Of a stretch of DNA of 64,000 nt, positions 41,515 through 49,804 are shown piece after piece. Within the stretch, counting starts at the first letter, position 1; each line of letters starts with the position of its first letter. Made by a program: the position numbers and the translations under genes. The stretch lies in contig CANMVS010000004.1 in assembly GCA_947501445.1 (NCBI GenBank), positions 186,001 through 250,000 of the forward strand, in the 5' to 3' direction. This stretch comes from an uncultured Rhizobiaceae group bacterium (GTDB lineage: Bacteria; Pseudomonadota; Alphaproteobacteria; Rhizobiales; Rhizobiaceae). The notes below the pieces were generated by a model, which was given only the letters and a program-made list of their open reading frames with translations, did not search any database and was not told the DNA's origin.

Positions 41515-42258
41515 ATGGATATCCATCTGACGACCCAGATTCCCTTGGAACTGGCCATTGCACTTATTTTTGGCGCTATCCTTCTGGGCGCCATAGTTCA
41601 GGTCGGGTTGGGAATGGGATTTGGCCTGACGGTTGCGCCACTTCTGGCATTGATTGATCCGGCTTTGGTCCCTGCACCAACACTGTTTTTGGGCATGTTC
41701 ACAGCCGGTTGGGCGGCGCTGATCAATCGTCAATCCATCACATGGTCTGAAGTGGCTATCGGTTCTGCCGGGCGGATTGCCGGTATCGCGATCAGTATTT
41801 TCATTATGGCATATACCATTGGTGATGCGGGTTTTGATCTGCTGTTTGGCGGGTTCGTGCTGGTTGCCGTGCTGTTGTCTGTTGGTGGATGGCATTTGCC
41901 ATTCAATCCATTATCCCTGTCCCTTATGGGTTGTCTTTCAGGCCTGATGGGAACAATCACATCCGTTGGCGCGCCGCCGCTGGCTGTTATTTATCAGGGG
42001 CGTGATCCGGCCAAGAGTCGTGCAACCCTATCCGCGTTTTTCTCTTTCGGGTGTCTGCTGTCACTTGTCGGCCTCTATGCCATGGGGCTGGCAGGGGCCA
42101 GGGATGCCGTATTGGCTATTGTGATGTTGCCACCGATGTTGCTTGGCATCTATCTGGCAAAACATTTGCGCGCCGGGTTTGATAATTGGTATCGCCTATT
42201 ACTACTAGGCTTATCCGGTCTTGCCGGGTTGCTGTTGGTGTTGAGAGGGCTGTTTTGA
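41515..42258 (+). CDS. TauE/SafE family membrane transporter
   Basis: A 247-residue protein with about eight membrane segments and the TauE/SafE repeats (ILLGAIVQVGLGMGFGLTVAPLLALIDP; GCLSGLMGTITSVGAPPLAVIY). Members export sulfite, sulfonates or other organic anions. ATG at 41515 is chosen because GAGG lies upstream and the first membrane segment begins soon after. Its stop codon overlaps the TTG start of the next transporter gene. Confidence 0.88.
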   Translation: MDIHLTTQIPLELAIALIFGAILLGAIVQVGLGMGFGLTVAPLLALIDPALVPAPTLFLGMFTAGWAALINRQSITWSEVAIGSAGRIAGIAISIFIMAYTIGDAGFDLLFGGFVLVAVLLSVGGWHLPFNPLSLSLMGCLSGLMGTITSVGAPPLAVIYQGRDPAKSRATLSAFFSFGCLLSLVGLYAMGLAGARDAVLAIVMLPPMLLGIYLAKHLRAGFDNWYRLLLLGLSGLAGLLLVLRGLF

Positions 42259-43184
42259 GACGCCTTTTGCTAAAACCGTTTATCCTTGCGGCTGACCAGG
42301 GGCGCTGGTTGCTTGTATTGGGCCTGATTGCAGCTGTTGCTTTGCCGCATATGGCGGCGGTCATGGAGGAACAACTTCCGCGGGCCGTGGCGCTGCTGCT
42401 GTTTCTGGCCGCGCTGCGCGTCGGGCCCCGTCAGGTGATCGGGGCTGTGCGTGACCTTGGACAATCATTCATGGTCGTCATCATCCTTCAGTTGATGATC
42501 CCATTGATATTTGCACTCATTCTGGTGGCGAGCGGGTGGCAAAGTCCCATTGCACTTGCCTTGGCACTGATGTTGACGGCATCACCCATCTCGGGCAGCC
42601 CAAGCCTGACGCTGCTGCTGGGACGCGATGGCGCACCGGCTCTTCGTGTATTGATTGTCGGAACGGCACTATTGCCGTTTACAAGCATTCCGTCTTTCTG
42701 GTTGTTGCCCGATCTTGTCAGTGGTTCCGGTGTTTTTGTTGCATCTTTACGGCTGTTGGCCCTGATCGTAATTGCAACAGGTGTAGCTTTTGCCATTCGG
42801 GCATTTGTGCTGAAGACCCCCCGACCGGACACGCTCAAGGCTCTGGATGGGATGTCCGCACTGACCATGGCGATCATGGTGATTGGTCTGATGGCGGAAA
42901 TTCGTCCAGCCATGTCGGCCAATCCCTATGGGTTGCTGTTTAATCTTGTCGTTGCCTTCATCGCCAATTTCGGGCTGCAAATGGTGACTTTTCTGAGTGT
43001 TGGCCGAACGCGTTTTCGCGCCGATGCGGTAGCGATCAGCGTGTCGGCGGGAAATCGCAATATTGCGCTCTTCCTTGCGGCACTTCCGGCGGGCGTCATG
43101 GATCCGCTGTTGCTGTTTATCGGCTGCTATCAGGTCCCGATGTATCTGACGCCGATCCTGCTTCGCCGATTCTACAAAACCTGA
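42255..43184 (+). CDS. BASS-like (bile acid:sodium symporter) membrane protein
   Basis: A 309-residue protein with nine to ten membrane segments. The phrase SAGNRNIALFLAALP near the C-terminus and LMLTASPISGSPSLTLLLG resemble the two crossover regions of BASS-family transporters. The start is TTG at 42255, which overlaps the TauE/SafE stop (TTGA) and follows GAGAGG. The substrate is unknown; cotranscription with TauE/SafE suggests a shared organic-anion pathway. Confidence 0.75.
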   Translation: MRRLLLKPFILAADQGRWLLVLGLIAAVALPHMAAVMEEQLPRAVALLLFLAALRVGPRQVIGAVRDLGQSFMVVIILQLMIPLIFALILVASGWQSPIALALALMLTASPISGSPSLTLLLGRDGAPALRVLIVGTALLPFTSIPSFWLLPDLVSGSGVFVASLRLLALIVIATGVAFAIRAFVLKTPRPDTLKALDGMSALTMAIMVIGLMAEIRPAMSANPYGLLFNLVVAFIANFGLQMVTFLSVGRTRFRADAVAISVSAGNRNIALFLAALPAGVMDPLLLFIGCYQVPMYLTPILLRRFYKT

Positions 43185-43278
43185 ATAGCTCTGACGTTTG
43201 CGCAGCCCAAACCGATGCGACGCGATGCGTCGCACTGCCTCGGGCAACAATCGCCAAAATACGGTAACATTGGCGTGT

Positions 43279-43467
43279 GAAGGTTCTTAGAAGTGATTCG
43301 TTTCCTTTTTAAAAAGAGATGAATTGCCGAAAGCCAAGAGGGAAGCCGGTGTAAATCCGGCGCTGCCCCCGCAACTGTATGCGGTTAGTCTCTTCCACAA
43401 GCCACTGGTCAACAGACCGGGAAGGCGGAAGCCGAGACGTTGACCCGCAAGCCAGGAGACCTGCCTT
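43279..43467 (+). ncRNA. Cobalamin (B12) riboswitch
   Basis: The core of the AdoCbl riboswitch is plain: GGGAAGCCGGTG, AATCCGGCGCTGCCCCCGCA, ACTGTA, GCCACTG, GGGAAGGCGG and CCCGCAAGCCAGGAGACC (43340-43463). Upstream bases (43279-43330) supply the P1/P2 arms. After the aptamer, a GC-rich segment (43481-43502) could form the expression platform. It is transcribed toward the small ORFs at 43472-43970, none of which resembles a known B12 gene. Confidence 0.93.
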
Positions 43468-43578
43468 CACAATGACTATAACCCGGGCGGGGTGCCCCGG
43501 AACAGTGCTGGTGCTGGATTATTATCCGGCTAACCGGTCCTTTCCCTACCCCGTCTCTGCTTTTTGAAGGAGAGACTG

Positions 43579-43644
43579 ATGTTCAAGATTCGCGCAACAT
43601 ATTCCTGTTTGCCCCACAGTGATGAACCCATGGTGAGGCGATGA
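43579..43644 (+). CDS. Tiny ORF (21 codons) behind the cobalamin riboswitch
   Basis: An ATG at 43579 preceded by AAGGAG at ideal 6-base spacing opens a 21-residue frame, MFKIRATYSCLPHSDEPMVRR. Its TGA stop overlaps the ATG of the next ORF, which suggests translational coupling. It may be a leader peptide or the remnant of a lost gene. A further 31-codon frame at 43472-43567 has no close ribosome binding site and is not called. Confidence 0.4.
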   Translation: MFKIRATYSCLPHSDEPMVRR

Positions 43645-43970
43645 TGTACCCCATGCAGGATCATAGTGAACTGGGCATGCTTGTGCGCCGCATAGATATG
43701 GTCAACCCGGGTAATATAATCAATTTTGGGTGTTCGACATTGCTTGTGCCTGTTTCGCCGGAAGATGCGCTCGTCAGCTGGATGCTGGATCTGCCCGAGG
43801 GCGCTGTCGTATCAACGGCCGCAATCCATGCACTCAGGCATGTGGACAGGGGAACAGACAATAGCGCGGGCGTTCAATTGTTTTGCGACTACCTGAAAGC
43901 AGCCATTGAGGTACAGGCCGTACCATCGCGCCGGCGCAATGGGCGTGCAAGAAAAAAGCGCCGTTCCTGA
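43641..43970 (+). CDS. Hypothetical protein under cobalamin riboswitch
   Basis: A 109-residue protein (or 108 from ATG 43644, which has GAGG five bases upstream). It has a mixed hydrophobic core (GNIINFGCSTLLVPVSPEDALVSWMLDLP), a helical middle and a very basic tail (SRRRNGRARKKRRS). No family was recognised and no membrane segment is evident. It is the first sizeable ORF after the B12 riboswitch, 174 bases downstream. A repeat copy begins at its stop codon. Confidence 0.55.
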   Translation: MMYPMQDHSELGMLVRRIDMVNPGNIINFGCSTLLVPVSPEDALVSWMLDLPEGAVVSTAAIHALRHVDRGTDNSAGVQLFCDYLKAAIEVQAVPSRRRNGRARKKRRS

Positions 43971-44039
43971 ACTGAATGCCCCAACAAAATCAACGGCCGG
44001 CACATTTGTCCCGTTTCTGGCAAAACCTGAAACGGTCTG
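43970..44039 (-). repeat. Dispersed two-palindrome repeat, truncated copy 6
   Basis: A diverged, shortened member of the family described at 51090, in reverse orientation. It keeps CAACAAAATCAA, GTCCCGTTTCTGGCAAAACCTGAAACGGTCT and a trace of the middle, but lacks the right-hand palindrome. Confidence 0.65.
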
Positions 44040-44065
44040 TGGGCGCCAAAATGACATTTACAATA

Positions 44066-44272
44066 TTACTGCTGCCCGAGCTTCATGTCCGGCGTATAGG
44101 ATTTGTCGGCAATGTCTTTGACAACGGCCTGTGCACATCGCATCTGACCGGCAGCTGTATCGAATGCATAGGCAGGATCACCATGTAGGGTCCAGCCCTT
44201 GTGCAGTGCTTCACTCACCTTGTGGCAAAAAGTTGCATCATCCGGCCCGGTCAGCATTCGGTATAGTTTCAT
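44066..44272 (-). CDS. DUF1737 family small protein
   Basis: A 68-residue protein from ATG 44272 with the DUF1737 pattern MKLYRMLTGPDDATFCHKVSEALHKGW and HGDPAYAF. The longer frame to 44359 includes unconserved residues. Function unknown. It is a small cytoplasmic protein found widely in alphaproteobacteria. Confidence 0.85.
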   Translation of the reverse strand: MKLYRMLTGPDDATFCHKVSEALHKGWTLHGDPAYAFDTAAGQMRCAQAVVKDIADKSYTPDMKLGQQ

Positions 44273-44295
44273 AGGTGCAAATTCCCATTTCGCTT

Positions 44296-44330
44296 TTCTG
44301 CCAATCGTCTGTATGCGCCGATTGGCAGAA
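44296..44330. other. Perfect 12-bp inverted repeat between VOC and DUF1737 genes
   Basis: TTCTGCCAATCG / CGATTGGCAGAA with an 11-base loop lies 24 bases upstream of the DUF1737 start and 75 bases after the VOC stop. It could be the VOC terminator or an operator of the DUF1737 gene. No T-run follows on the minus strand. Confidence 0.6.
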
Positions 44331-44404
44331 TGGCAAGGGTCCCTATCACAGGTCAGCATGTGTGCATATGTGGAGGATTCAAACCCAAATATAATTAGCC
44401 GGAT

Positions 44405-44794
44405 TCAAGTCGCTTCATATGAGACAACTTCGAACTCGATATCGTCTTCATCATGAAAGTAAAACCGCTTTCCTGGTTCATAATCCGCGTGGGAATGCGG
44501 GGTGTAGCCTGCTTTGATCACCCGCGCTTCGATTTGGTCCAGATCGTCGACGACAATGCCGATATGATTGAGGCCGCCACGCGATGTATAGGTATTGCCC
44601 TGCATTTTCGGTGGGGTTCCATGACTATACACCGCAAGATAGGTGTCCTTTGAGCCGACGTGAACCGTGTGACCACCGTTTATTGCCGCGCCTTGCCATC
44701 GAATCTCCCAATCAAACAGCGCGCACATTCTGGTCGCTGTCTGCAGGGGGTCACTGACCGTTACGTTAACGTGTTCAAGTTGAGACTGGGTCAT
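44405..44794 (-). CDS. VOC family glyoxalase-like protein
   Basis: A 129-residue two-module VOC protein: QLEHVNVTVSDPLQTATRMCALFDWEIRWQG, GGLNHIGIVVDDLDQIEARV, and the C-terminal FYFHDEDDIEFEVVSYE with a conserved metal-type Glu. Possible roles are a lyase, an isomerase or a drug-binding protein. GGGAG lies seven bases before the ATG. The promoter upstream is of the SoxR/MerR type (see 44837-44867), which would make this gene inducible by redox-active or toxic compounds. Confidence 0.88.
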   Translation of the reverse strand: MTQSQLEHVNVTVSDPLQTATRMCALFDWEIRWQGAAINGGHTVHVGSKDTYLAVYSHGTPPKMQGNTYTSRGGLNHIGIVVDDLDQIEARVIKAGYTPHSHADYEPGKRFYFHDEDDIEFEVVSYEAT

Positions 44795-44836
44795 CTAATT
44801 CTCCCGACCTTGGTCGTATGGTTGCAGGTTGGGAGA

Positions 44837-44867
44837 ATGATAATTCCTCAACCATACTTGAGGTCAA
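44837..44867 (-). promoter_or_regulatory. SoxR/MerR-type promoter and operator
   Basis: On the minus strand a -35 box TTGACC (44867-44862) and -10 box TATCAT (44842-44837) are separated by 19 bases, the long spacer typical of MerR-family promoters. Inside it lies CCTCAA-N6-TTGAGG (44846-44863), very close to the SoxR box CCTCAAGTTAACTTGAGG. A second inverted repeat GTATGGTTG / CAACCATAC (44816-44824, 44849-44857) overlaps it. It directs the VOC gene that starts at 44794. Confidence 0.75.
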
Positions 44868-44911
44868 GCGTATTTTTTCGCCTTCGAATGGCGACCCTGT
44901 GGTGGTATTCA

Positions 44912-45820
44912 TCAAGCGGTTTTAACGGTCTGTGCTTCGAATTTAGCCAAAAGCTCTTCTGCCTGTTGGAGATGCAGTCGTTCGACCATTTTACCACTGA
45001 GCTTAATGACACCCTTGCCCTGGTTTTCAAGTCTTGCAAATGCCGAGATCACAGCCCGCGCCTGCGCAACCATTTCCTGCGACGGGCCGAAAACCCCATT
45101 GGCTGTTTCAATCTGTTTTGGATGGATCAGTGTTTTGCCGTCGAAGCCCATGGCATGGCCGGCTCTGCATTCGGTCTCATAGCCCTGAACATCCGAAAAA
45201 TCATTATAGACACCGTCCAGAGCCTCGAGCCCTGCGGCCCGGGCTGCAAGAATTATCTGCATGAGCCAGGCAATCATGAACTGGCGTCCATTGCCAGGAT
45301 CGGTCCCTGTTACCTTCGCCAGATCATTGGTACCGGCAATCAGACATTCCAACCGGGCGTCTGGCTCCGCACTGGTATCAGCAATTTCCACACTATTGGC
45401 GATACCGCGCGGTGTTTCAATCATTGCCCATAGTCGTGTTTTATGCGGCACCTGTCGTTGGATCATCCGGCGCTGCACCGAGATAATGTCATCACCGGTA
45501 TTGACCTTTGGCAGCAGGATTGCATCCGGTGCACAGGCGCAGGCCATCTGGAAATCCTGCTCGCCCCAGGCTGTATCGGGTGCATTGATGCGAATGGCAT
45601 ATTGGCCATTTGTCCGGGTGTTTTGATCAAACCAGGCGGTAATATTGTTTCTGGCAAGGTCCTTGTCATCGGGACCAATGGCGTCTTCCAGATCGAATAT
45701 GATCGCGTCACAGTCCAAAGCAGTGGCTTTTTCCAAAGCGCGCGCATTGTTCGCAGGAACATAAAGTACGGAACGTTTTGGCCGCATTGGCGCTGGTGAT
45801 GTCATAATTGAATTGCCCAT
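44912..45820 (-). CDS. HpcH/HpaI family CoA ester lyase (CitE-like)
   Basis: A 302-residue aldolase-type barrel resembling citrate lyase beta subunits, malyl-CoA lyases and beta-methylmalyl-CoA lyases. Motifs: RSVLYVPANNARALEKA, FDLEDAIGP (metal-binding Glu/Asp), and LIPKVNTG and GKTLIHPKQI. Citrate lyase alpha and gamma genes are absent, so a malyl- or methylmalyl-CoA type reaction is more likely. Start at 45820; an internal ATG at 45805 is possible. Confidence 0.88.
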   Translation of the reverse strand: MGNSIMTSPAPMRPKRSVLYVPANNARALEKATALDCDAIIFDLEDAIGPDDKDLARNNITAWFDQNTRTNGQYAIRINAPDTAWGEQDFQMACACAPDAILLPKVNTGDDIISVQRRMIQRQVPHKTRLWAMIETPRGIANSVEIADTSAEPDARLECLIAGTNDLAKVTGTDPGNGRQFMIAWLMQIILAARAAGLEALDGVYNDFSDVQGYETECRAGHAMGFDGKTLIHPKQIETANGVFGPSQEMVAQARAVISAFARLENQGKGVIKLSGKMVERLHLQQAEELLAKFEAQTVKTA

Positions 45821-45833
45821 GAAGATCTCTTGT

Positions 45834-45845
45834 ATTCACGTGAAT
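45834..45845. other. 12-bp palindrome upstream of CoA lyase gene
   Basis: ATTCACGTGAAT is a perfect palindrome that holds the CACGTG core and inner bases of parS but not its outer ends. It lies 14 bases upstream of the CoA lyase start, so a repressor operator is as likely as a weak ParB site. Confidence 0.45.
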
Positions 45846-46029
45846 GCGACTGCAGCTGCGTTTTAGCCTGACTATGGAGGCAATGTAACCAATTTGTAAC
45901 GTGACGCAGCTTGAATTTGGTGCTTGTAATGGCCATCTCAAATGAAAGGTTCGATCCGATGGTCGAACGCAGCAATTTGCCAGGCTACCGGTCGGGCATA
46001 CAACAGGAAAGAAAGCGGGGGATCAGATT

Positions 46030-46251
46030 ATGGAAAATCTTCGCGCAATTATTATAGGCGTTGTCGGGCTGGCTATTGCCGCTTTGATGATTGTTGTCAT
46101 GGCAACTGTCGGGTTGGCCGTTATCGGTTTTGCCGTTGTTGCCGGAACAATAGGGCTTGTTTATGCAAAATTCGGCCCACGTTCGAAAGTTCAAAAGCGG
46201 CGTGAAAAACGCGTCTGGAACGATGGACATGGCACCATTATCGACATGTGA
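46030..46251 (+). CDS. Small hypothetical membrane protein
   Basis: A 73-residue protein with two adjacent hydrophobic segments (IIIGVVGLAIAALMIVVMATVG; AVIGFAVVAGTIGLVYA) and a basic tail (KVQKRREKRVW). A GGGGGA sequence lies 8 bases upstream. No family recognised. It precedes leuD by 138 bases. Confidence 0.65.
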   Translation: MENLRAIIIGVVGLAIAALMIVVMATVGLAVIGFAVVAGTIGLVYAKFGPRSKVQKRREKRVWNDGHGTIIDM

Positions 46252-46334
46252 TCGCGATATTCGCGGTTAGGCCCTTCTTTTTCTGCATAACCTTTGATAA
46301 ACGCATGGCAAAAGTTCCCTTGCTCAGACATGAC

Positions 46335-46354
46335 GGCTCCTATTTGAGGGAGCC
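46335..46354 (+). other. Hairpin upstream of leuD
   Basis: GGCTCC / GGAGCC with an 8-base loop lies 36 bases before the leuD start. It is either the terminator of the small membrane protein gene or a 5' leader element of leuD. No Leu-rich leader ORF was found next to it. Confidence 0.4.
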
Positions 46355-46389
46355 GGTCAGGCCGGGCGTTGAATACCGAGGTTTTCGCC

Positions 46390-46995
46390 ATGAAGAAATT
46401 CTCCAGACATAGCGGCGTTGCAGCGCCACTGCCGATCGTTAATGTCGATACCGACATGATCATTCCGAAAGATTATCTCAAAACCATCAAGCGGACCGGC
46501 CTGGGCACCGGATTATTCGCTGAGATGCGTTTTAACGATGATGGGTCCAAGAACACCGATTTTGTTCTCAACAAGCCAGCCTATGAAAAGGCCAGCATTC
46601 TTGTGGCAGGCGATAATTTCGGTTGTGGATCATCGCGCGAACATGCGCCCTGGGCGCTTGAGGATTATGGCATCCGCTGTGTCATTTCGACCAGCTTTGC
46701 AGATATTTTCTACAACAATTGTTTCAAGAACGGCCTATTGCCGATTGTGGTCAAACCGGAAGAACTTGAACTTTTGATGGATGATGCGTCCCGTGGCGCC
46801 AACGCCACACTGACGGTCGATCTTGTTACGCAGGAAATTCACGGTCCTGATGGTGGTGTTGTGAAATTCAACATTGACCCGTTCCGCAAACATTGTCTGT
46901 TGAATGGCCTTGATGACATTGGTCTTACCATGGAAAAAGATCACCATATCGACAAGCACGAAGATCATATTACAAACCACCGGCCGTGGCACTAA
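46390..46995 (+). CDS. leuD: 3-isopropylmalate dehydratase small subunit
   Basis: LeuD is the small subunit of isopropylmalate isomerase (2- to 3-isopropylmalate) in leucine synthesis. The 201-residue protein has [16 protein letters not shown] and the signature [17 protein letters not shown] at 46390 follows GAGG by eight bases. The large subunit LeuC is not in the window. leuB follows after ridA. Confidence 0.95.
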   Translation: MKKFSRHSGVAAPLPIVNVDTDMIIPKDYLKTIKRTGLGTGLFAEMRFNDDGSKNTDFVLNKPAYEKASILVAGDNFGCGSSREHAPWALEDYGIRCVISTSFADIFYNNCFKNGLLPIVVKPEELELLMDDASRGANATLTVDLVTQEIHGPDGGVVKFNIDPFRKHCLLNGLDDIGLTMEKDHHIDKHEDHITNHRPWH

Positions 46996-47121
46996 AGAGC
47001 CACTTCAGGAAATCCATCCGGATTATCCGGGTGTGATCCTCAGACCATGGCGTTGATTATCTTTGGACCGGGCAGCGCGATTCAAACAAAACCCCGACGG
47101 GCGAAAATCTGGAGAGCCGAC

Positions 47122-47505
47122 ATGCGCACATTGATCACCACTGGCTCGCCATTTGAAAAGGCAGCAGGCTATTCCAGAGCGGTTGTTCAGGGAGACTGGT
47201 GCTTTGTGGCCGGGACCACCGGTTACGATTATGAGACCATGCTGATGCCGGAGCGTGTCGAAGACCAGACGCGCAATGCGGTCGCGACCATCTCGAAATC
47301 GCTGCAGGAAGCAGGGTTTGATCTGGCGGACGTTGTGCGGGCGCAATATTTTATCACTGATGCTGCTGATGCCGGGCGGGTGTTTCCGGTCCTGGGTGAA
47401 TTGTTTGCGGATATCCGGCCAGCCGCGACGATGCTGGTCACCGGTTTGATAAGGCCCGAAATGCGGATAGAAATTGAAGTTACCGCGCTTCGCTCATCCC
47501 GATAG
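47122..47505 (+). CDS. RidA family protein
   Basis: A 127-residue Rid/YjgF protein. RidA deaminates reactive enamines and imines made by PLP enzymes. The motif GDWCFVAGTTGYDYET and the C-terminal Arg-containing MLVTGLIRPEMRIEIEVTA match the family, with the catalytic Arg in LIRPEMRIEIE. ATG at 47122 follows GGAGAG. Its place between leuD and leuB fits protection of branched-chain amino acid metabolism, but that is inference. Confidence 0.9.
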   Translation: MRTLITTGSPFEKAAGYSRAVVQGDWCFVAGTTGYDYETMLMPERVEDQTRNAVATISKSLQEAGFDLADVVRAQYFITDAADAGRVFPVLGELFADIRPAATMLVTGLIRPEMRIEIEVTALRSSR

Positions 47506-47552
47506 CGGACCGGCGACACAACTGAATTGAGATAGAGCGAAAAGGACAGACA

Positions 47553-48665
47553 ATGGCAACGCGCAAACTTCTTCTACTTCCCGGTGATGGCATTGGCCCC
47601 GAGGCCATGAACGAAGTCAGAAAACTCATTGCCTATATGAATGAGGACCTTCAGGCCGGGTTTGAACTGGAAGAGGGGCTTGTTGGCGGTTCAGCCTATG
47701 ATGTACACGGGCAATCCATTTCCGAAGCGGATATGCAAAAGGCGCTTGGCGCCGATGCTGTCTTGTTTGGTGCCGTAGGCGGACCCAAATGGGATGACGT
47801 TCCATATGAAGTGCGTCCCGAAGCAGGCCTGCTGCGCCTCCGTAAGGATTTGCAACTCTTTGCCAATCTGCGACCAGCTATCTGCTATCCGGCGCTGGCC
47901 TCTGCTTCTTCGCTGAAGCAGGAACTGGTGGAAGGCCTGGACATTCTTATCGTGCGGGAACTGACCGGTGGCGTATATTTTGGCGAACCCAAAGAGATCA
48001 TTGATCTTGGCAACGGCCAAAAACGCGGCATCGATACACAGATCTATGACACCTATGAAATTGAGCGCATATCCGGTGTTGCATTTGAGCTCGCGCGCAC
48101 GCGCGGCAATCGTGTGACGTCGATGGAAAAACGCAATGTGATGAAATCGGGTGTGTTGTGGAATGATGTTGTCACCGCAACCCATGCAGCCAGTTATCAG
48201 GATGTTCAGCTGGATCATATGCTTGCTGACGCTGGCGGTATGCAATTGGTTCGCCAGCCAAAACAGTTTGATGTCATTGTGACAGACAATCTGTTTGGCG
48301 ACATGCTTTCAGATGTTGCTGCCATGCTTACCGGATCTCTTGGCATGCTGCCGTCGGCATCATTGGGTGCTCCGGATGACGTGACCGGAACACGCAAGGC
48401 ATTGTACGAACCCGTTCATGGTTCAGCGCCTGACATTGCCGGCAAGGGAATTGCCAATCCGATCGCCATGATGGCTTCCTTTGCGATGTGCCTGCGCTAT
48501 TCTTTCAATATGGTTGCTGAGGCGGACCGGCTTGAAAGTGCAATTGCGGCTGTTCTTGATAGCGGCATTCGCACCGTTGATATTGCCGGAGAATCAATCA
48601 CACCGGTTGGCACGACACAGATGGGTGATGCCGTGTTGAACCAATTCAAGGCTCTGTCAAACTGA
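47553..48665 (+). CDS. leuB: 3-isopropylmalate dehydrogenase
   Basis: LeuB oxidises and decarboxylates 3-isopropylmalate to 2-oxoisocaproate with NAD. The 370-residue protein shows [12 protein letters not shown], the substrate arginines in [28 protein letters not shown], and the metal site [17 protein letters not shown]. An AAAGGACAG ribosome binding site precedes the ATG. A strong hairpin follows the gene. Confidence 0.97.
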   Translation: MATRKLLLLPGDGIGPEAMNEVRKLIAYMNEDLQAGFELEEGLVGGSAYDVHGQSISEADMQKALGADAVLFGAVGGPKWDDVPYEVRPEAGLLRLRKDLQLFANLRPAICYPALASASSLKQELVEGLDILIVRELTGGVYFGEPKEIIDLGNGQKRGIDTQIYDTYEIERISGVAFELARTRGNRVTSMEKRNVMKSGVLWNDVVTATHAASYQDVQLDHMLADAGGMQLVRQPKQFDVIVTDNLFGDMLSDVAAMLTGSLGMLPSASLGAPDDVTGTRKALYEPVHGSAPDIAGKGIANPIAMMASFAMCLRYSFNMVAEADRLESAIAAVLDSGIRTVDIAGESITPVGTTQMGDAVLNQFKALSN

Positions 48666-48676
48666 TTTGACCTTGT

Positions 48677-48707
48677 GAGCCGACTGCGCAAGAGTGCCAG
48701 TCGGCTC
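48677..48707 (+). terminator. Hairpin after leuB
   Basis: A perfect 10-bp stem GAGCCGACTG / CAGTCGGCTC with an 11-base loop begins 12 bases after the leuB stop. Confidence 0.65.
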
Positions 48708-48827
48708 AGCTATGTGCATTGGATTACCGGAACTTTTGCAGATAGTCTGGTTTCATGGTCGGTGGTTATCAATAGGCGACCGAAGCAATAAAATCAGTTC
48801 CCTTGATGTAATGAGACGGAATGTGAA

Positions 48828-49676
48828 ATGAGCACCGAAACCCAGGATAAAACAGCTTCCGGTCTCAAAAAGAGTATGGGCGCGATTGCCAGTCGTTTTG
48901 GCGGTAACGTGAGCGCCAACCGGGCTTTTTTGAACAATCGCAAATCCGGTAAAAGGGCACTTCAGCCAATTCGGGTGCATGGGGTGCGATATTTTTTCGT
49001 CACCGCCATGGTTGTTCTATTGGCGGCCGTTGTATTGGATTTGCCGGTTGGCAGCTATCGCGGCCAGTGGCCCGGCGAAATCATAGGCTGGGCGAGCCAG
49101 TTGACGGATGTGGCACAGTCCGGGTGGATACTGGTACCCACCGGTGTCTTTGTTCTCCTTTGTTATCTCATCGACTGGCGCCGGTTTCGTGGCCGCACAC
49201 GACTGACCCTTGGCAAGTGGATGTCGGTCAGTGGCTATGTCTTTGTCGCCGTTGGTGCGTCAGGACTGATTGCGGCTATTCTCAAAGCTGTGATCGGTCG
49301 GGCAAGACCGGTGCATTTTGATGAGCTGGGCGCATTTTATTTCAACTCGTTTACACTGGAAGCCAGTTTCGCCAGTTTCCCTTCCGGACATTCGACAACG
49401 GCCGGAGCTTTGTTTGCAGCTATTGCGATATTCTTCCCGGCGCTGCGCCTGCCAGCGCTTATTCTCGGGCTATGGCTCGCAACAACGCGAATTCTTGTCG
49501 GTGCCCATTATCCCAGTGACGTGGTCGCTGGTGTGGCCTTTGGTGCCTGGTATGCCTATTTTTCAGCACTGTTTTTTGCCCGCTACGGCATCTTGTTCAC
49601 GACAAACGATCGTGGTTGGCCGATACGCAAACGCGGTTATGGGTTGCTGCGTCGATGGCGCCGAAAACGCGGCTGA
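48828..49676 (+). CDS. PAP2 family phosphatase
   Basis: A 282-residue membrane protein with a soluble N-terminus of about 55 residues and five to six membrane segments. The three PAP2 motifs are complete: KAVIGRARP, SFPSGHSTT and TRILVGAHYPSDV. Such enzymes dephosphorylate phosphatidic acid, undecaprenyl pyrophosphate or lipid A groups at the periplasmic face. The substrate is not defined. Confidence 0.92.
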   Translation: MSTETQDKTASGLKKSMGAIASRFGGNVSANRAFLNNRKSGKRALQPIRVHGVRYFFVTAMVVLLAAVVLDLPVGSYRGQWPGEIIGWASQLTDVAQSGWILVPTGVFVLLCYLIDWRRFRGRTRLTLGKWMSVSGYVFVAVGASGLIAAILKAVIGRARPVHFDELGAFYFNSFTLEASFASFPSGHSTTAGALFAAIAIFFPALRLPALILGLWLATTRILVGAHYPSDVVAGVAFGAWYAYFSALFFARYGILFTTNDRGWPIRKRGYGLLRRWRRKRG

Positions 49677-49804
49677 CCACAATAATTGGCCGTTCAAGTG
49701 ATCGGTTTTCGTCAGTTCTGCCGGATTCACGTTACAAAGATCAGACCCAGGTGATTGACTCCTTCCACAGGCGCTGTAAAACGCCCATTGAACAGGATTG
49801 AACC

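Noticed and set aside
43472-43567. 31-codon ORF directly after the cobalamin riboswitch
   Set aside because: Its only AGGAG lies about 15 bases upstream, inside the aptamer core, and its residues overlap the GC-rich expression platform.
44912-45820. Citrate lyase beta subunit
   Set aside because: No citrate lyase alpha, gamma or ligase genes are nearby; the sequence fits the wider HpcH/HpaI CoA lyase family.
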